Shown: positions 11,830 through 22,301 of the stretch, piece after piece
How the letters are laid out: each line of letters opens with the position of its first letter
Numbering within the stretch: the first letter of the stretch is position 1
Source of the DNA: Phyto melanocephala
Lineage: Eukaryota > Arthropoda > Insecta > Diptera > Rhinophoridae
Direction: 5' to 3'
Assembly: GCA_941918925.1 (NCBI GenBank)
Contig: OW799234.1
Span: forward strand, 125,821,395-125,885,394
Length of the DNA stretch: 64,000 nt
The notes under the pieces: generated by a model
The model's database searches: none
What the model was told of the DNA's origin: nothing
What the model saw: only the letters and a program-made list of their open reading frames with translations
Made by a program: the position numbers and the translations under genes

Positions 11830-12840
11830 GTTCGATATGCTACTCAAATGCTTTTGTTAATGTAGTCTTTCAATGAAAGTGGGCGTTAAAGTAATCGCGT
11901 CAATAAAGTTTCTGCTAAAGTTCCTAAAAACTTTGTCAATAGAGAAATTATATGAAATATGGGAGGTGGGCGTTAAAGTGAGCGTGTTACCTAAACTTTT
12001 TCGCACAACGATTACATTGATTAGAAGGATATACGAAGCAAATTTGATCATCATACCTCTAATTTTGGCGGTTTTATGAGCTTTTAAATTTCATTAACGG
12101 TAGATAACGTGAAAAGTGGGCGTTATAGTAGGCATGTCAAGGTTGTTTTTGCGAATGAGTACAACTGAGGTGTCTCAATATAACCCTTTATTATTCCAAA
12201 ATCTTTATTAATAGAGCAATTATATGAATTTTAGGTAAAAAGTTGTATGGGAGGTGGGCGTAAAAGTGGGCGTGGCACCTCAATTTTCTTGCACAGTAAT
12301 GACACTGCCTAGGAGGATATACGTAGCAAATTTGATAATCACACCTCTAATTTTGGCGATTTTATGAGCTTTTAAATTTCATTAACGGTAGATAACGTGA
12401 AAAGTGGGCGTTATAGTAGGCGTGTCAAAGTTATTTTTGTGAATGAGTACAACTTAGGTGTTTCAATATAGCCCTTTATTATGCAAAAATCTTTATTAAT
12501 AGAGAAATTATATGAATTTTAGGTAAAACGTTATATGGGAGGTGGGCGTAAAAGTGGGCGTGGCACCTTAATTTTCTGGCACAGTAATGATATTCCCTAG
12601 GGGGATATACGTAGCAAATTTGATCATAAAAACTCTAATTTTGGCGGTTTTATGAGCTTTTAAATTTCATTAACGGTAGATAACGTGAAAAGTGGGCGTT
12701 ATAGTAGGCGTGTCGAAGTTGTTTTTGCGAATGAGTACAACTTAGATGTTTCAATATAGCCCTTTGTTATTCCAAAATCTTTATTAATAGAGAAATTAAA
12801 GGATTTTGATGTAAAACGTTATATGGGAGGTGGGCGTAAA
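11830..12840. repeat. about 288-bp tandem units inside DINE copy 2
   Basis: Sequence around 'aaagtgggcgttatagtaggc' recurs at about 12114, 12402 and 12690, giving a period near 288 bp. A more diverged unit precedes at about 11870-12110. Each unit also holds 'gggaggtgggcgtaaaagtgggcgtgg'-like motifs and 'ttttggcggttttatgagc'. Open frames here are repeat shadows. GC-box-like 'gggcgtgg' motifs occur in every unit. Confidence 0.8.
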
Positions 12841-13468
12841 AGTGGGCTTGGCACATTGATTTTCCGTTACAAAAAAGCGGCTCACTAAAAAGCAAAGTGT
12901 GCAAAATTTCAGAGTCGTACATCCAATTTTGTTGCTTTTATGACGTTTTTGTTTTTAAATATACCGAAAAATACACTGTGCGGTATAAATTTTCGTACAT
13001 TTTGATCGATAACTCCTCTCCTAATATATAGATTTAAATAATTTTCGGGGAAAAATATTGTTTTTACTCAGGAAATATATATTCGAAGTTTCATGAGCCT
13101 ACGTTAATGCGTTTGGACACAATTCCATTTTATTCGATGTTTGAAGGACACGGTTTTTTCGACCTACTCTTGCTTTGCGAGCTATAACTCTCTTCCTTAT
13201 ATTCCGATTTAGCCCATTTTCAATACCAAACAAACCTTATCTATAAGAAAGATTCTGGCAAAATTTGAGCCCCCTAGCTTTTTCGGTGCGACCTCTATCG
13301 TGCTTTCAACAGACGGACAGACGGACGGACATAGCTAGATCGTCATCAAATCAAACCCTGATTCAGAATATATATACTTTATGGGGTCTAAAATGGATAT
13401 TTCGATGTGTTACAAACGGAATGACAAAATGAATATACCCCCACCATTTTTTTGGTGGCGGGTATAAA

Positions 13469-15433
13469 AAAAGGGTTATTCTACAAGCCCACACACATAA
13501 ACCTGTAAACGTAAGTAATCACAGTTCTTTTTTTATGAAGTTTGTGACAATAATTTTTGATAATTTTACTGAATAGGTGATTTAAACAGAAACATATGTA
13601 GGTATAAAAATTGGCGTTTTGTAATGAGCTTTTCAGCGTCTCATGCGAAAAACGTTTAACAAGTCCCTGTTTTGCAAACGTTCGCGCTGATTTAGCTGAA
13701 TAACCTAGAACGGTCTAAATAAGAGCATACCTTATTCGAGTGCTTTTATTTGCTCGTTAAAAACATTACAACAACCAAAGTGTGAGAAAAAGTATTTTCA
13801 TTAGAAAAATTGTCACCTTTTAACAGAGTAGTGTAGAGGCGAAAACACTAGTCTATAATACACATTTTTGTTTATTGTAAAGATGTCTTTGACTTTCTAT
13901 ATGAAGGCATAAGTAGACTCACGGTTATTTGCCATTGCCATTTAAAATATTATTTTTCTTTTACCTACTTTCCTTTTTTAACATTTCTTTAACTATCACC
14001 CACCGTAGGCTCTCCCACCATTCTTTCCTAACAGATTTTTTTATCACATCAATGTCACAGATGCCATTTATTTTCGTTATCCAACAAAAATTATTTCAAT
14101 CAATTTTAATAAAATTCAAATTTGGCAATATTTCCTATTAAATTTATATAAAGTTCATAAAATCCCTTTTTATTTTATTGCTTCACTTATTTGCTGTGCC
14201 CCATGCCACTTTTAAACCATAATGGCCGGCCACAAGGGTGTATTTGTATTGATGGCCACATTTACAGGAAAACGTTTGTCAAAGTTTCTGCACAAATACT
14301 TACAATTTAAGCACAAGTACTCGTAGTTGTATTCTTTGACTCTATATCCGCTTCTTCAAAAGTTGTATACAACAAAAAAAAGAAAATTGCGAAACAAACT
14401 AAAGTTTATTTAACATCTAATTTTATTTTGATATTCTTTAAAAAAAAAAATTTTTTTTTTTGTTTGTTTCGTCTCCTTATATTGTTCTATTTTGGCAAAT
14501 GGTACTTTTGATTTTTATCACAAATACATTTGAATTTTATTACGTATTTTAACTACATAAGTACACACATACACATATAAGTTACTTCTACAGATTTTCA
14601 CATCTATGTATGTAAGTATGTCCTTTAGCTATTAAAATTATATTGTATGCTTTAGCATATTGAAACTTTAAGTAATAGTACCCTTTTTCCCCCCAAAGTG
14701 GCTCATGTCCACTGATCATTGGCCAAATTGTTTTGTGAAAAGGTACTTTAAGTTGGCATTTGTATTGTTTCTGTCTTTTATTTTCGGCCACTTTGGCGTC
14801 ATTTTCTTGACAATAAAATAAACATTTGAAATTAAATCACATGGTAAATGACTGACCTACCAATAAATGCTTTCATATAGTCATCATAAACCTACTCACA
14901 TACGCACATTTGAACGTACTTGATGTGATGCCGATTACGATTCTGTTTTGCTCTAAAATGATTCTCTATACGATTTCATCGTTATTTTTATTGTTGCGCA
15001 TTTATTTTTACGATTTCATCAAAGAAATTATGTATAACTTTTTGTGTGCTTTCAGCTACTTTTTTTATAGTTTTGGTCAATTGTTGAAATAATAAATACA
15101 GTTTTTTATGGAACAAATAAAGGGTTGTTAAGGAATATTTGGCCACTAGCGAAACCCATTTGGTACATTGTAGCTAAACTATTTATATAAGTGAGTAACT
15201 GGCTAACTATTCCAAAAAATATAAACAAGAAGCGTTAGGCAATATTCTCTTGTAGTACGTTAAAGTTTTCAAGTTAATGGACTTAAGTTTAATTCTTAAG
15301 TTTAATTTAATTCATCGTACACGTCTTAGAAACTTTGTTAAAGATAAGAACGTCTACGTGACATTTTGTAATGAAATCAAGGTATATAATCAAAGTTATG
15401 AAATAAATTGTATTACTGGTTCTGGAACCTTTT
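13469..15433. other. AT-rich DNA, no gene seen
   Basis: No gene or element recognised. Frames at 13929-14141 and 14588-14791 have low-complexity or unremarkable translations. Confidence 0.55.
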
Positions 15434-15712
15434 TATACCCTTCACCTGTGGTGCACAAGGGTATATATGGCTTTGTCATTCTATTTGTAATTTCTACAAC
15501 TTTCATTTCCGACCCCATAATGTATATATTTTCTGCAACCTTATGAATAGAGAAGTCGATTAAGCCGTGTCCGTCTGTCCGTGTGTTGGTTGAAATCAAC
15601 TTTTCGAAGCAACCATATGTTCATCAGATCTGAATACGGTATCAATCTCTTGCAAATATCATCAAAACTTTTTGAGATATAAGCAAATAAACACGACTGA
15701 CTCTTTTTTTCC
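15434..15712 (+). mobile_element. 5' fragment of DINE-like element, subfamily a
   Basis: It starts with TATACCCTTCACCTGTGGTG and the partner AAGGGTATAT. The 'accccataa.gtatatat' block, a short 'gtccgtctgtccgtg' microsatellite and the subfamily-a block ('cagatctgaata', 'tatcaatctcttg') follow. It stops near 15712, and the AT-spacer and 3' hairpin are missing. Confidence 0.75.
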
Positions 15713-15777
15713 CATATTTTTACCACCAAAATTAAAATTTTTAGCCATAAAATAATTTATAGGTACCTTTGCTACTA

Positions 15778-16684
15778 AAGTGTGATTTTTTAAGAGCTAT
15801 AGGAAAGTTAAAAAAAAAAACACATAAAATTCAGAAAAATGCATGAAATCTTTATTTGAATCGATAGTACGGTCTATATAATTTAATGTTTGAAGATTAT
15901 TTCATGCAAATGTTGACCGTGACTGCGCCGCAAATGGTCCATCCGCTTAGTACAATTTTGGCATATTCTTTCCAACATTTCAGCGGGTATCTCATGATAA
16001 ACGCTTCAATGTAGTCAGCCAATGCGTCAACTGAAGCGGGCATATGTGTATAGACATAAGCTTTAACATAGCCCCACAAAAAATAGTCTAAAGGCGTCCC
16101 GAACGTGAAATAATATGTTCATCGAAATCGCCTCTCAATAAGTCCATTATTAAGCGTGCTGTGTGGCATGTGGCACCATCTTGTTGAAACCACATGTCAT
16201 GCAAGTCAAGCTCTTGCATTTTGGGCAAACAAAAGTTGGATATCATCTCACGGTAGCGCTCACCACTTACAGTTACGTTACGATACGCATCATCTTTGAA
16301 TAAGAACGGTCCAATGATGTCACCAGCCTATAACCCGCACCAAACTGTGACTTTTACTGGGTGCATTGGTAGCTCTTGCAATGCTTCTGGCTGATCTTCA
16401 CTCCAAAATCGACAATTCTGCTTATTAACGTACCCATTGAGCCAAAAATAAGCTTCGTCAATGAACACAATTTTTCGATAAGAAGCGCGCAATGAACTTT
16501 CTTAACAGAGCACACAATTTGGCAATAAAATTCAATAAATTGCAAGCGTTGTTCATTTTTAAGACGATTCATGGTTAAATTATAGACCAAACTGAAGATG
16601 TTTGACAGTGAAACAAAACACGAAAAGTGCGTCAGCTTTTTAAACCAGTATTGCCAAAATGATAATAGCTAAAAAATCACCCTT
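15778..16684 (-). mobile_element. mariner/Tc1-superfamily element with TIRs, internally deleted
   Basis: The ends are AAGGGTGATTTTTTAGCTAT on the minus strand at 16684 and, at 15778 on the plus strand, AAGTGTGATTTTTTA followed by AGAGCTAT. TA dinucleotides flank both ends (15776-15777 and 16685-16686). The 907-bp body carries a broken transposase frame. TA duplication and imperfect TIRs of about 20 bp fit IS630-Tc1-mariner transposons. The element lies between a DINE fragment and another transposase relic, which shows repeated insertion at this spot. Confidence 0.8.
15883..16572 (-). pseudogene. broken mariner-type DDE transposase
   Basis: The start at 16572 gives MNRLKNEQRLQFIEFY, a transposase N-terminal helix-turn-helix. 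After VHCALL an internal deletion joins this directly to the catalytic domain in another frame: first-aspartate region 'KIVFIDEAYFWLNGYV', an in-frame stop after 'VTVWCGL', then 'MWFQQDGATCHTAR' with the second aspartate. A second small deletion removes the segment with the third acidic residue. The frame resumes as 'PLDYFLWGYVKAYVYT' and ends with 'LHEIIFKH'-like sequence and a stop at 15883. An active enzyme would cut and paste the element at TA sites in the nucleus. This copy is dead. Confidence 0.85.
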
Positions 16685-16879
16685 TATTTATAAATATAAA
16701 TAATATACCTCTAGAGGTATTCGTGAAAATTTTTGGATAAAGCGTGCTCTGATCGGTAAAATTATAGGCAAAAATTTTTTTGGAAAAATAAATATTCAAA
16801 AAATTTACAAGCTAATCAAGTTTTTTTTTGAGCTTTTAGACAACCGAGATAGTCAATATTGGTATCATCTGAAAGGACT

Positions 16880-17316
16880 TGACTAGCCGAAGCTATTTGC
16901 AGTTGTGGCAAACAAAGCTAAGCATTTGTGGCATCATGCACGATAAACGCATAAATTTATATCACGAAGTGCCTACAAAAACGACTTTTACCTTATTTGA
17001 AACATCACCGAGAGCCTACATATTTTTGGCTTGATTTGGCATCATGTCACTATGGAAAAAAGGCACTTGAGTGGTATTCAAAAAATAATTTCATTTTGGT
17101 ACCACGAGAGGCAAATTCACCTAACTGTCCAGAAGTTAGGCCTGTGGAAAGGTACTGGGCTCTTGTAAAAAAGAATTTAAAGAACACAGGAAAGGTGTCC
17201 CAAAACATGTCCGATTTAAGGTGTAGATGGACCATCTCCTCCAAAAAACTAACAGAAGCAACTATATGAAAGGATTTCCGAAGAAAGTCGATAATTATAT
17301 AAATAAGAAATTATAA
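16880..17316 (+). pseudogene. DD37E-type Tc1/mariner transposase, C-terminal relic
   Basis: One frame from about 16883 reads 'AICSCGKQS*AFVASCTINA*IYITKCLQ', with two stops. It continues openly from about 16960 through 'YFWLDLASCHY' (catalytic Asp) and 'PNCPEVRPVERYW' (catalytic Glu). I count 37 residues between these Asp and Glu, which fits the DD37E group first described in mosquitoes. A frameshift near 17265 moves the ending to 'MKGFPKKVDNYIKNKKL' with a stop at 17316. The N-terminal DNA-binding part is not recognisable upstream. It is a different family from the neighbour at 15.8-16.7 kb. Confidence 0.8.
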
Positions 17317-17453
17317 ATTAAGATTTCAATGTTAAATTGGATTATTTTAAAGAGTTTCTATATTGCATGATTTTATTTTACATTACATTTATTATGCATT
17401 ATTTATATCCTGTACGGTTTATGAGAAATAAAGCATCTACCTTTTATAGTATA

Positions 17454-18311
17454 CTAGCCAAACCCGGCGCGCGTTGCTACGCCCCTTAATGAATCGAAAT
17501 GCATTCTGAATTTTAATTGAATATCAAGTGCAAGAACCTAAAAATTATAATTTTTTTTATGGGCGTGGCCCTGCCCACTTTTCTAATCACGAAATTATAA
17601 AGTCAATATGTGTGCAAAGTTTCAGAAAAATCGGTCCAGTGCAAGTACTTAAAAATGATACCTTTTTTTATAGGCGTGGCACTGCCCACTTTTCTAATCA
17701 CGAAATTATAAAGTCATGACAGCTCAGTATGTGTGCAAAGTTTCAGAAAAAACAGTCCAGTGCAAGTACCTCAAAATTATAACTTCTTTTTATGGGCGTG
17801 GCGCAGCCCACTTTTCTAATCACGAAATCATAAGGTCATGATCGCTCAATATGTGTGCAAAGTTTCAGAAAAATCGGTCCAGTGCAAGTACCTCAAAATG
17901 ATACCTTTTTTTTTATGGGCGTGGCCCTGCCCACTTTTTTAATCACGAAATTATAAAGTCATGACAGCTTAATATGTGTGCAAAGTTTCAGAAAAATTGG
18001 TCCAGTGCAAGTACCTCAATATTAACATTATTTTAGGGGCGTGGCCCCGCCCACTTTTCTTATCACGAAATTATTTAGTCATGACAGCTCGATATGTGTG
18101 CAAAGTTTCAGAAAAATCGGTCAAGTGCAAGTAGCTAAAACTGATAACTAATTTTTTATGGGCGTGACCCCGCCCACTTTTTTCACCCATATACACTCCC
18201 TGGTATGTGTACAACAACTTACCAAAGTTTGAGCCCGATCGGTTTTACAGTTTCGGAGTCTATAGCTAACACACACACACACACACAGAGTTTCACTTTT
18301 ATATATATAGA
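17454..18311 (-). mobile_element. non-autonomous Helitron, copy A
   Basis: The 5' end on the minus strand is TCTATATATATAAAAGTG at 18311, followed by AAACTCTG and a (TG)n tract. The 3' end is a GC-rich hairpin region ('gcaacgcgcgccgggtttgg') closing with CTAG at 17454, and the next host base is T. TC...CTAG ends, insertion between A and T, and no terminal inverted repeats define Helitrons. The 858-bp body is almost entirely a tandem array of about 120-bp units. No Rep/helicase gene. Extra (GATA)n next to the 5' end blurs that boundary slightly. Confidence 0.85.
17540..18190. repeat. about 120-bp tandem array in Helitron A
   Basis: Six units are centred on 'gggcgtggccctgcccactttt' variants at about 17562, 17673, 17794, 17918, 18038 and 18159. 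Each contains 'aatcacgaaattataaag', 'atgtgtgcaaagtttcag' and 'cggtccagtgcaagtac'. Open frames through this array repeat with the unit and are not genes. Confidence 0.85.
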
Positions 18312-18324
18312 TAGATAGATAGAT

Positions 18325-18390
18325 TGTCACGATAGCTTATTATGTGGGTAAAGTTTCAAGCTGATTTAAAGTATAAAAATTATGTTTAAA
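18325..18390. repeat. diverged extra Helitron monomer outside copy A
   Basis: The sequence 'gtcacgatagcttattatgtgggtaaagtttcaagctga...' aligns with the standard unit ('gtcatgacagctcaatatgtgtgcaaagtttcag...'). It lies beyond the 5' TC end of copy A. It is probably a relic of an older copy into which or beside which copy A inserted. Confidence 0.5.
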
Positions 18391-19031
18391 TATTAAATGT
18401 ACTTTTCAGTTTGAATGGAGATCCATTAAAAAAATGAAAAAAAAAATGATATGCAAAACTTTTTGTTTTACAGAGCAACAATTAATACCCTGTTGAGGTA
18501 ATGGTATCACAATTTGTAATAAATTAAAAAAAATTAATATATTATATAACATAATAGAAAATATGTACATAGACTTACACGTTTATTATCGATAGCAATA
18601 GAAGTTTAGTTTCATTACCAGTTGTTAAATAGGTTATTCTAGAGGATAACTTGCGTCTTAAAGCTGTAAATTTTTCTTTGAAATAGTGATTATATTGACA
18701 GCTGTGAAATTCAATTTGCAACACTGTTAAAATAGAACTACTTTTAAATGTATCTGTTCCTAATAGCGGTGGGAACTTTATTATATTTCTTTACGGAAAT
18801 TTATAATTTTATGAAATAGATAGAATCAAAATAAACAATTTTAAACTCAGTGATTTTATTAAAAATTTACGCGTTATTTTACGGTTTGGTGCTGTTTGAA
18901 ATTTCAAAGTTGACAACGCTGGTAATAATTTTCTAAATAATAGTGTTTTTGGTACAACCAAAATCGAAGTTATTATGAATTAATTACATAATAGCATTCA
19001 AAAAGGTACTTGGATATCGTGGCGAAATTAA
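18391..19031. other. spacer between the two Helitrons, no gene seen
   Basis: About 640 bp of AT-rich sequence with no gene or further element recognised. Confidence 0.6.
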
Positions 19032-19051
19032 TCTATATATATAAAAGTGAA

Positions 19052-19057
<6 letters not shown>

Positions 19058-19115
<58 letters not shown>

Positions 19116-19126
19116 TGTGTGTGTGG

Positions 19127-19191
<65 letters not shown>
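19058..19191 (+). repeat. (GT)n microsatellite, left part
   Basis: About 134 bp of GT dinucleotides with a few GGGTG variants. It belongs to the Helitron's own 5' TG tract, which is only about 22 bp in copy A. It directly abuts the poly-T (poly-A on the minus strand) end of the retrotransposon. Confidence 0.95.
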
Positions 19192-19208
<17 letters not shown>

Positions 19209-21434
19209 TTGCTTTCGAGCCGGTGGTGTGGAATCTTCATAGATACTAGTGGCCCGTGCCACAAGCATGTACGATTCGCCGTAGCGCCTACGTACTAAAC
19301 CACACCCCCTCGATCATCAACGGACATCCCCACGGGACTGCCGCTAGGTATTACTTCGCGGGGGCCGTTGGCATTTACGCCTCCTCCTCGTCGGACCGTC
19401 TAGCCCTTTCCAGCCTTCTTAGGTCCTTAATTATCCGGGAGCACACTCCACTAAAGACCTCCCAGTTTTCCACGTCCTGACACATATGCCGAAGAAACTC
19501 CGATGGATTCGTCATACCCGAAGTCCACCCCATGTATCTAGGGCATCGGAATACGACATGTTCCGCATTTTCCGCCTCTTCTGGGCATTCTGGGCAGGTT
19601 TGGGAATTTTCATGGCCAACCCTGTGCAGATATTGCCTAAAAGCGCCATGGTCCGTCATATACTGTGTCAAGTAGAAGTTCACATCCCCAGCCTTCCTAT
19701 CTATCCATACCGCAATATTAGGGATGAGTTTATATGTCCATCGCCCTTTAGTCGATGTATCCCACCTTCTCTGCCATTCTCTGATTGAAAACGATCTTTC
19801 CTCTCTCTTAACTGCAGCTAAATTTATTACTGCCTGGCCTGTCGTTCGCCTATTGTAGATTCTCTGGATCTCCGCCGCCAGTATGTCTATTGGAATCATT
19901 GCCGCTATGACACAAGCCGCGTCGTCCGATACCGTCTTAAAGGCACTTATTGTCCTGAGCGCGCATAGTCTATGAACCGAGGACATCTTTCTTCTATACT
20001 CCTTTATCTTCAGAGCCTGTGCCCAAACAGGGGCTGCGTAAAGCAATGTGGAATTGGTAACCGTAGCCAAAAGCCTCCTTCTTGGACCCTTTGGTCCTCC
20101 AATATTAGGTAGTATTCTAGCAATACTCCTTTGAATCATTGCGGCCTTCGCGCACGCGTATTCAATATGAGGCCCAAATTTAAGTCTGTTATCTATCATG
20201 ACCCCAAGATATTTGATTGCCGGTTTAGAACATATCTCCTGGTTTCCCACCTTCACCTTCATAAATTCCACTTTTTTCCTACTTGTAATAAGTACTGCTT
20301 CAGTCTTCTGTTCTGCCAGGTTGAGATTCGCCGAATCTAGCCATCTCTGGATCCTCACAATTGCATCGTTTATAGCCGATTCTAATTCCACAATATGTTT
20401 CGCTACACTGACAATCACTATGTCATCCGCAAACCCGATTATCCTTGTCGAGCTCGGTAGTTGTGTTCTAAGGACTCCGTCATACATGATATTCCATAGT
20501 AGTGGACCAAGAACCGATCCCTGTGGAACACCTGAACTAACATCATACATCCGTGGCCCATCGTCCGTTGCGTAGATCAGTTTCCTATTCGAAAAGTAAC
20601 TATTCACTATTCTAATCAGATACTTCGGTGTGTTCAGTCTCTCTAGAGCTGTCATTATGAAATCCCAACTGGCAGAGTTAAACGCGTTTCTAATGTCAAG
20701 CGTGACAACACCACAGTATTCTTTTGTCCCCCATCTCCAACGTTCTCCTGCTATTGCGCCCGCAGCTGTATCTACTACCCTTTTTATGGCGTCAATCGTG
20801 GAGCGTGATTTTCTGAATCCGAATTGTGTCTCGGAGAGTCCATTCTCTCTCTCGACGATGTCCATGAGTCTGTTGTAGATCACCTTTTCCAGTGCTTTGC
20901 CCAGTGTATCAAGAAGGCAGATAGGGCGATAAGATGAAGGGTCGCCAGCTGGTTTGTTCCCTTTCGGAAGCAAAACTAGTCTCTGTCTCTTCCATTGGTC
21001 CGGGAAAATACCCTCACTAAGGCAACTTTGCATAATTCTCCTGAACAAGCACGGTCGTCGCTGTATTGCGGCTTTAATGGCTTTGTTGGGAACTCCGTCC
21101 GGGCCAGGTGCCCGGTTATCCCCAATTTCCCCACCTATCTTAAGAATCTCTTCCTCCGTGACAGGGGGAATATTGCAGTCCATGAATCCGCTGTCGACGT
21201 ATACCCAATTGCTCTCCCGCTGTGGAAACAGGTGCGATACAATGCCCAGTAGGAGTGTTGGGCATGTTATCTGGGGAGCCGCTTGGCATTTAAGCTTCTT
21301 CATTACCACCTTATATGCCGTACCCCAAGGGTTTGCATCTGCCTCCTCGCAGAGGAGCTTGAAGCTTTCTCCTTTGCTCTTCTTAATTGCAGTTTTGAGT
21401 TTCTTCCTAAGTTCCCTGAATTCCTCAATCCTCT

Positions 21435-21436
<2 letters not shown>
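19192..21436 (-). mobile_element. 5'-truncated R1/LOA-group non-LTR retrotransposon in a (GT)n tract
   Basis: On the minus strand the insert runs from 21436 (inside the coding region, joined to (AC)n) through the reverse-transcriptase frame. The stop at 19375 is followed by a 3' UTR of about 165 bp and a 19-base poly-A (T run at 19192-19210), then (AC)n again. A 5' truncation plus a poly-A tail is typical of target-primed reverse transcription. (GT)n on both sides serves as the target and hides any duplication. R1-clade families such as Mino and Waldo are known to target AC-type simple repeats. Whether this belongs to such a family is inference. Confidence 0.9.
19375..21436 (-). pseudogene. 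reverse transcriptase, R1/LOA group (5'-truncated ORF2)
   Basis: The longest frame starts with a GTG at 21309, but the reading frame is open to the element boundary at 21436, giving linker sequence such as 'DANPWGTAYKVV'. The true start is lost, so about 687 codons remain. Residues are numbered from 21309: RT entry 'RAPGPDGVPNKA' (67-78); 'SSYRPICLLDTLGK' (125-138); motif A 'VVTLDIRNAFNSASW' (201-215); 'GVPQGSVLGPLLW' (260-272); catalytic 'FADD' (293-296); and a C-terminal CCHC knuckle (C572, C575, H584, C589). There is no internal stop. The endonuclease domain and ORF1 are missing, and no RNase H follows the knuckle. It would copy its own RNA at a nicked target, but is dead here for lack of an endonuclease and promoter. 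The motif wording looks LOA-like, and R1 is the alternative. Confidence 0.92.

Positions 21437-21474
<38 letters not shown>
21437..21474 (+). repeat. (GT)n microsatellite, right part
   Basis: Nineteen GT repeats follow directly on the 5' truncation point of the retrotransposon. Helitron sequence (TAGCTATAGACTCC) resumes right after them. Confidence 0.95.
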
Positions 21475-21476
<2 letters not shown>

Positions 21477-21539
21477 GCTATAGACTCCGAAACTGTAAAA
21501 CCGATCGGGCTCAAACTTTGGTAAGTTGTTGTACACATA

Positions 21540-22230
21540 CCAGGGAGTGTTTATGGGTGAAAAAAGTGGGCGGAGCCACGCCCATAATAAATTAGTTATC
21601 AGTTTTAGCTACTTGCACTTGACCGATTTTTCTGAAACTTTGCACACATATCGAGCTATCATGACTAAATAATTTCGTGATAAGAAAAGTGGGCGGGGTT
21701 ACGCCCCTAAAAAAGTTTTAATTTTGAGGTACTTGCACTGGACCGATTTTTCTGAAGCTTTGCACACATTTTGAGCTGTCATGGCTTTATAATTTCGTGA
21801 TTGAAAAAGTGGGCGGGGCCACGCCCATAAAAAATTATTTATCAGTTTTAGCTACTTGCACTGGACCGAATTTTCTGAAACTTTGCAAACATACTGAGCT
21901 GTCATGACTTTACACTTTCATCATTAGAAAAGTGGGTAGTGCCACGCCCATTAAAAAAAAGGTATCATTTTAAGGTACTTGAACTAGACCGATTTTTCTG
22001 AAACTTTGCACACATATTGAGTTGTCATAACTATACAGTATCGTATTTAGAAAAGTGGGCAGTGCCACGCCCATAAAAAAAGGTATCATTTTGAGGTTCT
22101 TACACTGGACCGATTTTTTTGGAACTTTGCACACTTATTGAGCTGTCATGACTATACAGTTTCGTAATTAGAAAAGTGAGCAGTGCAACGCTCATAAAGA
22201 AAAAGTTATAGTTTTTAGCCTTGCACTTGA
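21540..22230. repeat. about 120-bp tandem array in Helitron B
   Basis: Six units are recognised by 'aaaagtgggcggggccacgccc' variants at about 21565, 21686, 21808, 21930, 22053 and 22173. They are inverted relative to copy A's array in the window because the elements face each other. Confidence 0.85.
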
Positions 22231-22301
22231 TATTCGATTAAAATTTAGAATGCGATTAAAATTCATTAAGGGGCGTAGCAACGCGCGCCGGGATTGGCTA
22301 G

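Larger units (their letters stand above)
11051..13468 (-). mobile_element. large DINE-1/Helentron-like element, family 2, copy 2
   Basis: Read on the minus strand, this starts at 13468 with TATACCCGCCACC and ends at 11051 with CTTACTTGTT after the hairpin ATTCGGC/GCCGAAT. It matches copy 1 along its length but is about 600 bp longer. The extra length comes from about four internal tandem units of roughly 288 bp (11830-12840), against about two units in copy 1. It contains the intact mariner-like TIR element at 11196-11824 and an 18-G run. It lies in inverted orientation to copy 1, so the pair could form a large hairpin. Confidence 0.8.
19032..22301 (+). mobile_element. Helitron, copy B, split by a retrotransposon
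   Basis: It begins TCTATATATATAAAAGTG after a host A at 19031. It ends with 'caacgcgcgccgggattgg' and CTAG at 22298-22301, followed by a host T. The body after the (GT)n tract ('ttagctatagactccgaaac...') matches copy A and holds six tandem units. A 2.2-kb non-LTR retrotransposon interrupts the (GT)n tract, so Helitron sequence proper is about 19032-19191 plus 21437-22301. It faces copy A, 5' end to 5' end, across about 720 bp. Confidence 0.88.

Noticed and set aside
17540..18190. regular repeats as a CRISPR-like array
   Set aside because: Units of about 120 bp are contiguous tandem repeats without unique spacers, lie in a eukaryotic Helitron, and have no cas genes.
19010..19298. several open frames made of Cys-Val or Thr-His repeats
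   Set aside because: Pure translation of the (GT)n microsatellite in different frames.
20131..21477. plus-strand open frames of 60-160 codons
   Set aside because: Shadows of the minus-strand reverse transcriptase.
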